Shown piece after piece: positions 51,391 through 58,707 of a DNA stretch of 58,707 nucleotides. The DNA comes from Candidatus Zhuqueibacterota bacterium (GTDB lineage: Bacteria; Zhuqueibacterota; Zhuqueibacteria; Oceanimicrobiales; Oceanimicrobiaceae). The stretch is from positions 1 through 58,707 of the forward strand of contig JAJDAF010000035.1 in NCBI GenBank assembly GCA_029261995.1. The letters are read 5' to 3'. Below the pieces are notes generated by a model. That model had not been told where the DNA came from. It ran no database searches and was given only the letters and a program-made list of their open reading frames with translations. The position numbers and the translations under genes are program-made. The number at the start of each line of letters is the position of its first letter. The stretch's first letter is position 1.

Positions 51391-53220
51391 ATGACCTTGC
51401 TACGACGAGTATTCCCGCTTTACCTCAAAACCACCCTGGCGCTATTGTTGGCCTTGAGTTCTCTTCCCGGCTACGCGCAGACCGTCGAACACCCGATTGA
51501 CATCAGCCTGTCTCCGGTCAGCCCTGTAGTGCCTCCCGGTTCGGCATCTGCCCTGGTGGTTACATTCAGGGTGCCACGCGGTTTTTGGCTCGGGAGCAAT
51601 GACCGGTCGGCACGCATTCCGGCCGCCACAATCATTGATGCGACGCCCCGGGAACACATCACCTTCTCAGCGCCGCGTTTTCCCAAACCTGAAGTGCGTG
51701 GCGTGCCGGTACACCTGGGCACCACAAACGTCTTTGTCGGCGAAGTGAAAGTAGTCGTGCCATTTCAAATCGCCAAAGCGGCGCTGGCTGGTGACTACGA
51801 CCTCGAACTTCGAATCACCTACACGCCGGGCCTCAACGCCGGCCATCTGACGACTCACGCACGCGAAGCCTACACAACAAGCATCAAAGTCCAGGGCTCC
51901 GCAGGTGGCGCCGTGGCTGCCGTACCGGCGCCGGCCACAGGCTCCGTTCCTGAAGATTTTCTGGTGCAGGAAAAGAAGCTCGACCTGCCGCAACCTATGC
52001 AGATGATGTTTCACACCTGGGGCGAAGGCAGCCCGCTGCCACGCTTCCTGCACTGGATGTTCAAGGACCCCGAGAATCACGGCAAGCACATTCAGACTGT
52101 CTGGCATCCCTTTGTCGGCTCAACCGAACACAACGGTCAGAGCATCGGTGGCGCCATGGCGCTGATGAATGTGACGCGCGAGGGCATCATGACCGGCACG
52201 TTCGACCTGCGCGGCTATTATAATGAGCATGTCGGCGCCACTGCCGCTGTAGACGTAGTCAGTTGTCCCGGCGCCTACAACAACTACTGGTTTTCCGCGG
52301 AGATATCTGAAGACCGCAACCGCCAGGCAAGGTTCCACCGGGAAAACCTCACTCTCGGGCAGAACGACCGTTTCGGCTACGAACTTCAAATCGATGCCTT
52401 TCAAGATCCGCGCAGCCGTTTCTACGGCCTCGGCGGAGGCAGCGATGAAGAGGACGAAAGCAATTACACCCACGAAGAGTTCGGTGGCTATCTCGATTTT
52501 TATCTGCTTCCCGGCAACCATCTGCGCCTGGCAGTGGGCGGCAAAATCCGCTCTGTCGATGTGAAACGCGGCGCCGACCGTTTGCTGGGCGAGGTGCCAT
52601 TCACCATCAACAGCGCTGATTTTCTCGGCGTGCCGGGCATCGGCGGCGCTACGGTTGTCGGCGAACGCGTAAGCCTGGTTTACGACAAACGCAACCAGGA
52701 ATTCTCGCCTTCCGCCGGCTACTATTTCAAGGCAACCGCTGAGTACAATCAAGTGACCAGCGACCCGAAACCACTGTCAGACTACGGCAGAGTTACCTTC
52801 GATTTCAGAAAATATTTCTCCACGGTCGATCAGAAATTCACCCTGTTGTTGCGCAACAACTGGACCTTGACCACCAGCGAAGATATTCCGTTTTTTGACC
52901 AGGCCCACCTCGGCGGCGAAGCAACTTTGCGCGCGTTTGATGTCGGCAGATTCTATGGCCAACACGCCGTGTTCGGCAGCATGGAGCTGCGTTATCAGGC
53001 CATGCACATCGTGATGATGGGCTTCCCAATGGACCTGGAAATTGCGCCTTTCCTGGACTTCGGACAGGTGTTCAACGGCACGGGTTTCGAGGGTGACTTC
53101 AATATCAATCCCGGCATGAGCATGCGGATTCTGAACCGGCCAAACATCGGGATCGTCGGCAATGGCGCCATCGGACAAGATGGCCTGGTGTTTACGGGCG
53201 GCGTGAGTTTGCCGTTCTAG
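51391..53220 (+). CDS. DsbD N-domain-like module fused to an Omp85-type barrel
   Basis: GAGGAACC precedes the ATG closely. The protein has 609 residues with signal peptide LALSSLPGYAQ. Residues about 30-175 resemble the periplasmic alpha domain of DsbD (ISLSPVSPVVPPGSASALVV, FPKPEVRGVPVHLG, VFVGEVKVVVPF) but lack its redox cysteine pair. The rest is a C-terminal 16-strand barrel of the surface antigen D15/Omp85 type, without recognisable POTRA domains (FYGLGGGSDEEDE, SLVYDKRNQEFSPSAGYYF, PFFDQAHLGGEATLRAF, ending in F). It would sit in the outer membrane. A role in insertion or secretion of a partner is possible but unproven. Confidence 0.8.
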   Translation: MTLLRRVFPLYLKTTLALLLALSSLPGYAQTVEHPIDISLSPVSPVVPPGSASALVVTFRVPRGFWLGSNDRSARIPAATIIDATPREHITFSAPRFPKPEVRGVPVHLGTTNVFVGEVKVVVPFQIAKAALAGDYDLELRITYTPGLNAGHLTTHAREAYTTSIKVQGSAGGAVAAVPAPATGSVPEDFLVQEKKLDLPQPMQMMFHTWGEGSPLPRFLHWMFKDPENHGKHIQTVWHPFVGSTEHNGQSIGGAMALMNVTREGIMTGTFDLRGYYNEHVGATAAVDVVSCPGAYNNYWFSAEISEDRNRQARFHRENLTLGQNDRFGYELQIDAFQDPRSRFYGLGGGSDEEDESNYTHEEFGGYLDFYLLPGNHLRLAVGGKIRSVDVKRGADRLLGEVPFTINSADFLGVPGIGGATVVGERVSLVYDKRNQEFSPSAGYYFKATAEYNQVTSDPKPLSDYGRVTFDFRKYFSTVDQKFTLLLRNNWTLTTSEDIPFFDQAHLGGEATLRAFDVGRFYGQHAVFGSMELRYQAMHIVMMGFPMDLEIAPFLDFGQVFNGTGFEGDFNINPGMSMRILNRPNIGIVGNGAIGQDGLVFTGGVSLPF

Positions 53221-53247
53221 CCAAAGGGTAAAGTGACCCTGCCTGCC
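53212..53247. repeat. 36-bp direct repeat flanking the toxin-antitoxin module, left copy
   Basis: CCGTTCTAGCCAAAGG followed by a related ACCCTGCCTGCC segment overlaps the end of the barrel gene (its last codons plus TAG). A matching copy lies at 54070-54105, so the pair brackets the toxin-antitoxin genes. Confidence 0.6.
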
Positions 53248-53263
53248 CGGGAGGCGGGCAGGG
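53237..53263 (+). terminator. Hairpin after the barrel gene
   Basis: CCCTGCCTGCC and GGCGGGCAGGG form an 11-bp GC-rich stem with one wobble pair and the loop CGGGA, 17 bases after the stop codon. There is no clear T-run. It is likely the transcription end of the barrel gene. Confidence 0.6.
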
Positions 53264-53389
53264 AAGTCTCATATCTGTTAGTTACTAGCTGCACTGGGGA
53301 GCGATATCGCGGAAAGCGACAAGGGGTAGATGACAGAATAGGCATCATGCTCCTGAGCCTTTTCTCAAACGCTCAGAGACGAACGCGAT

Positions 53390-53647
53390 TCACTTTCCAT
53401 AATGGTACCGGCATTGCAAGAAAGTGATTTCATCGCCTTCAACATAATAAACCAGTCTATGCTGGCTCGTAATTCTGCGAGAATATGTGTTTTCTCTATA
53501 CTTCAATTTTTCCGGCCTTCCGATTCCTTCAAAAGGGTCTCTTGAAACGGCTTCGATCAGTGTCACTACTCGTTCTGCTGTTTTCTTCTCAGACTTCTTT
53601 AGAGTGGTCAACTGCTTCAAGAACTGGGGAGTAAACTTGAGTTTCAA
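53390..53647 (-). CDS. Txe/YoeB-family mRNA interferase toxin (second module)
   Basis: The protein has 85 residues: MKLKFTPQFLKQLTTLKKSEKK, PFEGIGRPEKLKYRENTYSRRI, SQHRLVYYVEGDEI, and C-terminal CRYHYGK. These place it in the YoeB group, with the C-terminal H-Y that takes part in RNA cleavage. Its ATG overlaps the antitoxin stop by 4 bases. It is only distantly similar to the toxin at 16216-16479, so the two modules were probably acquired independently. Confidence 0.9.
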   Translation of the reverse strand: MKLKFTPQFLKQLTTLKKSEKKTAERVVTLIEAVSRDPFEGIGRPEKLKYRENTYSRRITSQHRLVYYVEGDEITFLQCRYHYGK

Positions 53648-53916
53648 AGCCCGGTGTCTTTCTTCAGCTCCTCAACCGTCATCTCAACTGCTTCGCCGCG
53701 GTCCATTTCTGCAAATGCATCTAACAACGCCTTTGCATTTGCAGGGGAAGCCATGAGATAAGCTGTTTCAGCGAGAGCATTGTATTCTCGCTCAGGCAGA
53801 ACCACCATATTCTTATTGCCTCTACGCTTGACAAGCAAAGTCTCTGATTCGTCATCTACCTTGTTGAAGGTTTTGGCCATCTTTGCACGAAACTCGTTTG
53901 TTGAAATCTGCAACAT
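53644..53916 (-). CDS. YefM/Phd-family antitoxin (second module)
   Basis: The protein has 90 residues after an AAAGGATTTCC site. The N-terminus MLQISTNEFRAKMAKTFNKV matches the Phd/YefM DNA-binding fold; VKRRGNKNMVVLPEREYNALAETAYLM is the family core; the acidic tail VEMTVEELKKDTGL should bind the toxin. Autoregulation is expected; the TACCGAATATCGGTA palindrome about 25 bases upstream is a good operator candidate. Confidence 0.9.
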   Translation of the reverse strand: MLQISTNEFRAKMAKTFNKVDDESETLLVKRRGNKNMVVLPEREYNALAETAYLMASPANAKALLDAFAEMDRGEAVEMTVEELKKDTGL

Positions 53917-53939
53917 GTGGAAATCCTTTCGTCTTGATT

Positions 53940-53955
53940 GTACCGAATATCGGTA
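53940..53955. promoter_or_regulatory. Putative operator of the second toxin-antitoxin operon
   Basis: TACCGAATATCGGTA is a near-perfect palindrome (TACCGA-ATA-TCGGTA) lying about 25 bases upstream of the antitoxin start, where a Phd/YefM dimer would bind to repress the operon. Confidence 0.6.
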
Positions 53956-54069
53956 CTTCTATGGGAAATCACAAGGCTTTTCTTACTACCGTTGTCTCTT
54001 TCTGGCGAGCCCTAAGAAGCTCGTGGACTGCAAACGGCGGGGAGTATGATGGATTGTAGGATTTGTTTC

Positions 54070-54105
54070 CCGTTCTAGCCAAAGGAGTGTGTGAACCTGC
54101 CTGCC
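54070..54105. repeat. 36-bp direct repeat flanking the toxin-antitoxin module, right copy
   Basis: This copy starts CCGTTCTAGCCAAAGG and continues into GAACCTGCCTGCCTGGG, matching 53212-53247 with a few changes. Here the sequence is not preceded by the barrel gene, only by a short resemblance (TTTG/TTTC). Confidence 0.6.
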
Positions 54106-54146
54106 TGGGTGGTGGAAGCAGCAGACCTATCCACCAGAAACGTCCG

Positions 54147-55919
54147 CTATGGCCATTCATTATTCGTCTTATCCAGCTCAAATTCAACAATACCTTTCGG
54201 GTCTATATGGACGCGCGTAATTGGCGTATCTTTACTCGGAAAGTAAAAGGTCGCATGAGGCTTCTGCCCATCCCAGCGTTTGAGTACACGCGTGCTGTCG
54301 CCAAACCCAGCTTCAATCCAAACCGGAAAGTCGAGTGTTCCGCGCTTCTCTATCGTGACGCTTTTCTCGCTAACGCCGCCAACGCCAAAATCGATCACGC
54401 CCGGCGTTTGCAGCAACTGTTGTAATTCCAGCCGTAAATTGTGGCCCGTCATTTCTCTGGCAACGTCGATGAAATTGCGTGTGATCGGGTGCTTGAATTT
54501 CCAGCGTTGAAAGAAGGTCTGCATCACAGGCTGCCAGCGGTCGTGACCGTAGTACTTGTCATAGCTCAGCAACATAAGCCGCGGCTTGATATAGCTCGCA
54601 ATGTAATAGGCCTCGTGTGAATCATACTGCCATGATTTCTTGGCGATAACAGGTCTCGGGTTGCGAAGAAAATCTCTCTTCCTGTAATCTCGAATTAACA
54701 AAGTGTCGCCGCTTTCCGGCAGAAGCAGCGCTTCGCCGTAGGCCTTTTCGAATGCCTTGACCGTGGTGAACTCGGTCAGACCTTCGTCGAGCCAGGCTTC
54801 TTTCGCCTCATCATTGGCCACCATGCCATACCACCAGCTGTGCGCGAACTCGTGGATGGTAAGCCTCTCCGGGAATCTGTTGCTTGCCGGCACCGGCACT
54901 TCGCTGGCAAGGTTGGCGCCGGAGCCGTCAAAGTTCCCCGTAAAAAACATCGTGTTGTACTCCATCACGGAACCAAACGTCGGCGTATCGACGATGGAAA
55001 CCTGCGAGTAGGGATACTCTCCCAGATATTCCGTGCAGAAATCATAGGCATGCTTTGCCGCGCTTACGATGCGCTCTTTCAGCGCTTCATTTTGTGGCCG
55101 CAGGTAGAGCAAAATGTCCAGGTCCTTGTGAGAGATTTTGCTTTTTCTGAACTGCTTGTCCGCGCTCCAGGCAAAGTCGTGGACATCTGCCATGATGAAC
55201 CGCCATTTCTTCAGACCATCTGCAAGCTCTGTCTCCTGCTGTAGCAAACCGCTGGCGGCGACCACGTAATCATTTGGCAGGGTAATGCTGACATCGTAAA
55301 CCCCGAAATCAGCGAAGAACTCAGAGTTGTAGTGATATTGGCTGCAACTCCAGCGATGGCGGTATTTTTCGTACACGGCGATCTTGGGGAACCACTGCGC
55401 CGCAATAAAGAAGTCGTCGAGAAAACCGGTTCTCTCCACCAACGCCGGCAGTTGGGTTTCGAATTCAATATGGATGCTCAGGGAGGAGTCCGGCAAAAGC
55501 GCCCGCGGCAACGGAACGGAGAAAACCGTCTGGTCGTTGCGATTGTGATCGTCGGGCTGGATGAATTTGACCGAAGCGGTCAAGTCTTCGCCCGAGCCAA
55601 GACTCAGGCGCTTTATTTTGCAGTATCCCCAGTTCCCCCTGAGTTCATCCGGCACCTCGCCTGCTTCTTGCCAGTAGGTCGATTTATCATTCTGAAAGGC
55701 ATTCATGTAGGTGTGAAACAGCAGCTCGCTCAGGGTATCGTTAGAGGCATTGCGCCAGTGCAGGGTCTGCGTTGCCGTGATGACCTTTGTTGCTGGAGCA
55801 AAAGCGCAGTCGATGGTGTAGTTGGCGATTCTGTCTGAGAGTGGCTCAGACGATTGCTCTTGTTGGCAGTTGCCGAAAAGCATTGTAGCTGCAAGGCAAA
55901 GGAGTAGATTGCTCTTCAT
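54147..55919 (-). CDS. M1-family metallopeptidase lipoprotein
   Basis: The protein has 590 residues; the signal peptide ends in the lipobox ATMLFGNC. The M1 catalytic core is HEFAHSWW (HExxH) followed 18 residues later by Glu in WLDEGLTEF, and SVMEYNTMFF stands in place of the GAMEN exopeptidase motif. The N-terminal saddle domain begins IANYTIDCAFAPATKVI. It is an aminopeptidase-like enzyme exposed at the periplasm or surface. No operon partner is evident on this strand. Confidence 0.9.
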   Translation of the reverse strand: MKSNLLLCLAATMLFGNCQQEQSSEPLSDRIANYTIDCAFAPATKVITATQTLHWRNASNDTLSELLFHTYMNAFQNDKSTYWQEAGEVPDELRGNWGYCKIKRLSLGSGEDLTASVKFIQPDDHNRNDQTVFSVPLPRALLPDSSLSIHIEFETQLPALVERTGFLDDFFIAAQWFPKIAVYEKYRHRWSCSQYHYNSEFFADFGVYDVSITLPNDYVVAASGLLQQETELADGLKKWRFIMADVHDFAWSADKQFRKSKISHKDLDILLYLRPQNEALKERIVSAAKHAYDFCTEYLGEYPYSQVSIVDTPTFGSVMEYNTMFFTGNFDGSGANLASEVPVPASNRFPERLTIHEFAHSWWYGMVANDEAKEAWLDEGLTEFTTVKAFEKAYGEALLLPESGDTLLIRDYRKRDFLRNPRPVIAKKSWQYDSHEAYYIASYIKPRLMLLSYDKYYGHDRWQPVMQTFFQRWKFKHPITRNFIDVAREMTGHNLRLELQQLLQTPGVIDFGVGGVSEKSVTIEKRGTLDFPVWIEAGFGDSTRVLKRWDGQKPHATFYFPSKDTPITRVHIDPKGIVEFELDKTNNEWP

Positions 55920-56167
55920 ATAATTCCACGAGTTTCCGATTAGTGACCAAGATTAGCAACGACGGTGCGGCCACGCCAACTTGCCTCGCCCGCCGCGCAA
56001 TCCATCTCTGGTGAAGTAAGGAAATTGCACTTCCTAAAACAAGTTAAATCACGATCTGGCGGCTTAGTCCCTATCTGGAACAATATCTCCCATGCCAACC
56101 ATTCTGTGAAGACAGTTGTCTTAATCAGACAAATGACAATGCCAATCAAAACAGAGTGACTCAAACC

Positions 56168-58570
56168 ATGCTGAAGAACTATATCATTGTAGCCCTGCGC
56201 AACCTTCGCCGGGACCCGACCTACTCATTCATCAATGTGATTGGGCTCGCGGTCGGTTTGGCATGTTTCCTGTTAATTGCCCTTTACATCCAAAATGAAT
56301 TGCAGTACGACCGTTTTCACCTTAACGCCGACCGCATTGTCCGAGTCACTTCCCACTATAGCGATGGCCATGACACGCGGTCCTTTGCTCGCTCTAACCC
56401 GGCAATCGGCCCGACACTCAGGAATGACCTGACCGAGGTAGCCAACACAGTCCGCCTGCAAAGGTTCAAGGGAACCATGCGCTATCAGGAGCGGATGTTT
56501 AATGAGAACAATATGTTCTTTGCCGAGAGTTCGGTGTTCGATATTTTTACGTTTCCACTCCTGCGGGGCAATCCCGCAACATCTCTCAGAGAACCAAACA
56601 CAGCTGTGTTAACGCAAGCCGCGGCACAAAAGTATTTCGGCCCCGAGGATGATCCCATGGGAAAGGTGCTGGTTCTGAGCGACACACTGGCTTTCACTGT
56701 CACCGGCATCATAAAAAATCCCCCGGCGCAATCCCATCTGCAATTCGACATCCTGCTCTCTTTTGAAACCTGGAAAAACCTCCAGGCCGGCCGCGGCCGG
56801 GATCTTGATACTCTCTGGACCTCAGGCACATACTACACCTATGCGCTGCTCTCTACACCCGATGCAATGGACAGAGTGCAAACCCAGCTTCCGGCATACC
56901 TGGAACGCTACATTGGCGACCAGTCGCAGGACGGCACGCTATACAGCATTGCCCTGCAGCCACTCAAAGACATTCACCTGAATTCGGACCTTCGGCAGGA
57001 GCTTGGCCCGAATGGCAGCTTGACCTACGTCACCATTTTCGCGGCTGTGGCTCTGGTTATTCTGCTCATCTCATGCATCAATTTTGTCAACCTGGCAACG
57101 GCCCGGTCAGCCAAACGGGCACGTGAGGTCGGAGTACGCAAGGCTGTCGGAGCAGTGCGTCGCCAACTGATCCGGCAATTCCTGGTTGAGGCGATTCTCT
57201 TGAGCGCTATCGCTTTCGTGTCTGCCTGGGTAGCTGTGCAACTGCTCCTGCCGTGGTTCAACCAATTCTCGGGCCAGAGCTTGACGTTGGAACTTGTGCA
57301 CCATTGGTGGTATTTACCGGCAGCCATCGGCCTGGTGGTATTCGTCGGTGCGCTGGCCGGCAGTTATCCGGCTTTTGTGCTCTCGTCATACGAGCCTGCG
57401 GAAGTGTTAAAAGGTAAACTCAGCTCAGGCCGCCAACGTCTCACATTGAGCCTGCGGCAAGGATTGGTAGTGTTTCAGTTTGCCCTGTCCATTCTTATCA
57501 CGACGAGTACGATTATCGCTTTGCAGCAAGTCGGTCACATGCGTGGTCATGGTCTGGGCTTCGAGCATGAGCAAATTCTGGTCATGCCATTCTACTGGGA
57601 CAGCGCCGTTTTGGAGAGATATGAGGTCCTCAAAAGTGAACTCTTACGCCATAAGGCAATCCAACAGGTTACGGCTTCCGGTGACGTACCCGGGCGCATG
57701 TTTACCTCCATGAGCTACTGGGTCGAAGGCATGCCTCTGGACCAGAGTCACGGTATCAATGCCCTGATCGTCGACCCCGATTTCGCTGAAACTTACGGGT
57801 TGTCAGTGGTTGCCGGGCGCGACTTCTCGCCGGACCTGGCGGCAAACCTGGGGGAGACCTTTATTCTGAATGATGCTGCTGTCGCTGAAATGGGCCTTAC
57901 ACCGGAAGAAGTGATTGGCAAGCAGTTTCGCATGAACACCACCGGGCCGGTCATTGGCGTGGTCAGTGACTTTCACTTCGAGGGACTGCAGAATGAGATC
58001 GAGCCTTTGGTGATGACGGTGTGGCCGACCTGGTTTGGCTACATCTCCTTACGCCTGGACACCGGTAATCTATCACAAACAGTTGAACATGTCTCGCAGA
58101 CCTGGCAATCCGTTCTGCCCAGCCGCCCGCTCGAATACTTCTTTCTGGACGATGACTTCAACCGCCAATACCAGGTGGAGGCACGGTTCGGACAGGTCTT
58201 TACGGCATTTGCTGCGCTGGCCATGTTTATTTCCTGTCTTGGCCTGTTTGGCCTGGCAGCATTCACTGCACAGCAGCGCACCAAGGAGATTGGCGTACGC
58301 AAGGTCATGGGCGCCTCGGTATCAGGTATTGTGTACCTGCTCTGCCGAAGCTTTGTGGGGCTAATCGTGCTGGCAATGCTGCTGGCCTCGCCCATCGCCT
58401 ATTTTGGCATGAGCCATTGGCTGCAATCCTTTGCATATCGGGTTGATATCCACCTGAGTGTGTTTCTAGTTACAGGCGTAGCAGCACTAGTGGTGATGTG
58501 GTTGACCATCGGCTTTCAAGCCATCAAAGCGGCACTGACGAACCCGGTTGCGGCGCTCCATTATGAATAA
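56168..58570 (+). CDS. FtsX/MacB-like ABC transporter permease
   Basis: The ATG is chosen; a GTG 12 bases upstream is possible. The protein has 800 residues with the layout TM1 (FINVIGLAVGLACFLLIALYI), a large MacB-type periplasmic domain, three membrane helices, a second TM/periplasmic repeat, and three C-terminal helices. Signatures include LRNLRRDPTYSFINVIGL, SKRAREVGVRKAVGA-type and TKEIGVRKVMGA loops, and the final NPVAALHYE. Such duplicated permeases act with an ATPase in MacAB-like transport or mechanotransmission, often of peptides or lipoproteins. No ATPase gene is visible next to it; the region to the right is interrupted by an intron. Confidence 0.9.
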   Translation: MLKNYIIVALRNLRRDPTYSFINVIGLAVGLACFLLIALYIQNELQYDRFHLNADRIVRVTSHYSDGHDTRSFARSNPAIGPTLRNDLTEVANTVRLQRFKGTMRYQERMFNENNMFFAESSVFDIFTFPLLRGNPATSLREPNTAVLTQAAAQKYFGPEDDPMGKVLVLSDTLAFTVTGIIKNPPAQSHLQFDILLSFETWKNLQAGRGRDLDTLWTSGTYYTYALLSTPDAMDRVQTQLPAYLERYIGDQSQDGTLYSIALQPLKDIHLNSDLRQELGPNGSLTYVTIFAAVALVILLISCINFVNLATARSAKRAREVGVRKAVGAVRRQLIRQFLVEAILLSAIAFVSAWVAVQLLLPWFNQFSGQSLTLELVHHWWYLPAAIGLVVFVGALAGSYPAFVLSSYEPAEVLKGKLSSGRQRLTLSLRQGLVVFQFALSILITTSTIIALQQVGHMRGHGLGFEHEQILVMPFYWDSAVLERYEVLKSELLRHKAIQQVTASGDVPGRMFTSMSYWVEGMPLDQSHGINALIVDPDFAETYGLSVVAGRDFSPDLAANLGETFILNDAAVAEMGLTPEEVIGKQFRMNTTGPVIGVVSDFHFEGLQNEIEPLVMTVWPTWFGYISLRLDTGNLSQTVEHVSQTWQSVLPSRPLEYFFLDDDFNRQYQVEARFGQVFTAFAALAMFISCLGLFGLAAFTAQQRTKEIGVRKVMGASVSGIVYLLCRSFVGLIVLAMLLASPIAYFGMSHWLQSFAYRVDIHLSVFLVTGVAALVVMWLTIGFQAIKAALTNPVAALHYE

Positions 58571-58707
58571 TCGGGATAGGGCGGGGCCTCACGACCCCGC
58601 TCCTCCCACACCACCGGGCATACGGATCACGTACCACGGCGGTTCGGTTGGTTTAGTTGTTTCACGTAAAGTCTCGGTAGTCCAAGTGCGTCAAAGAAAC
58701 GTCCAGG
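58571..58707 (-). mobile_element. 3' end of a group II intron (continues past the window)
   Basis: Read on the minus strand, the last 137 bases contain GAACCGCCGT...CCGTATGCC...GGTGGTGTGGGAGG, the sequence and fold of group II domain V. A GC-rich domain VI hairpin follows (GCGGGG-TCGTGA-GGCCCCGC type) and then the typical intron end CCTATCCCGAT. The intron boundary falls on or beside the stop codon of the permease gene, in opposite orientation. The last bases (58627-58707) are open on the minus strand and read PGRFFDALGLPRLYVKQL, which could be the end of the intron-encoded reverse transcriptase. The class (IIC or related) cannot be fixed without the rest. Confidence 0.75.

Overview
The window is a chromosomal piece of a Gram-negative bacterium, most likely of the Fibrobacterota-Chlorobiota-Bacteroidota superphylum or a neighbouring candidate lineage (KSB1/Calditrichota-like). 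This rests on C-terminal sorting domains of the YPNPFNP type, a PorV/PorQ-like barrel, OmpA-type anchoring domains, two-component propeller kinases, BACON/DUF11 surface proteins and a clade II (Sec-type) nitrous oxide reductase cluster. No rRNA, tRNA or CRISPR array was recognised, so the placement is inference.

Layout. Positions 1-727 hold the 5' part of a leucine-rich-repeat gene (minus strand) made of almost identical 66-bp units. Positions 728-3103 hold no convincing gene but are dense in non-coding repeats: a mirrored cluster of short palindromes, a 13-unit minisatellite whose unit length alternates between 41 and 42 bp, a duplicated 132-bp hairpin-rich element and a dispersed repeat. 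Positions 3104-9130 carry a DUF4382/DUF5666 lipoprotein, a large propeller histidine kinase, a second lipoprotein and a tiny membrane protein. A 1656-residue secreted beta-helix/BACON protein follows (9357-14327), then two tandem paralogues of unknown function separated and followed by decayed copies of its C-terminal sorting domain, then a YefM/YoeB-type toxin-antitoxin pair.

Positions 17090-29548 are one long minus-strand unit for nitrous oxide respiration. Its transcription order is a GltD-like flavin/iron-sulfur oxidoreductase, Rieske protein, fused cytochrome b, pentahaem cytochrome c, NosZ, a membrane protein, a lipoprotein, NosD, NosF, NosL and NosY. Together these could pass electrons from quinol (and perhaps NAD(P)H) to N2O and carry out NosZ copper-site maturation. 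Divergent from it run a cNMP-binding-domain protein without a DNA-binding domain and a PerM-type permease.

Positions 31838-40218 hold mostly housekeeping and hypothetical genes: a lipoprotein, a membrane protein, an overlapping HIT / deoxyribosyltransferase-like pair facing two membrane-anchored paralogues, a methyltransferase, a BASS-family transporter next to a ThDP enzyme, and a zinc-ribbon protein. Positions 40771-49205 encode a giant VWA/DUF11 surface protein with four exact 279-residue repeats, translationally coupled to a PorV-like barrel fused to two OmpA-like domains. Directly downstream, 49460-49816 is a strong candidate selenoprotein: a thioredoxin-fold protein whose UxxC motif is written with an in-frame TGA followed by a hairpin in SECIS position. 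The window ends with an M19 dipeptidase, a DsbD-like domain fused to an Omp85-type barrel, a second toxin-antitoxin pair flanked by short direct repeats, an M1 peptidase lipoprotein, an FtsX/MacB-like permease, and the 3' end of a group II intron that runs off the right edge.

The observations I would follow first are the selenoprotein, the nos/bc respiratory unit with its unknown subunits, the adhesin/PorV-OmpA pair, the duplicated paralogue-plus-sorting-domain cassette, and the HIT/deoxyribosyltransferase/membrane-paralogue island.
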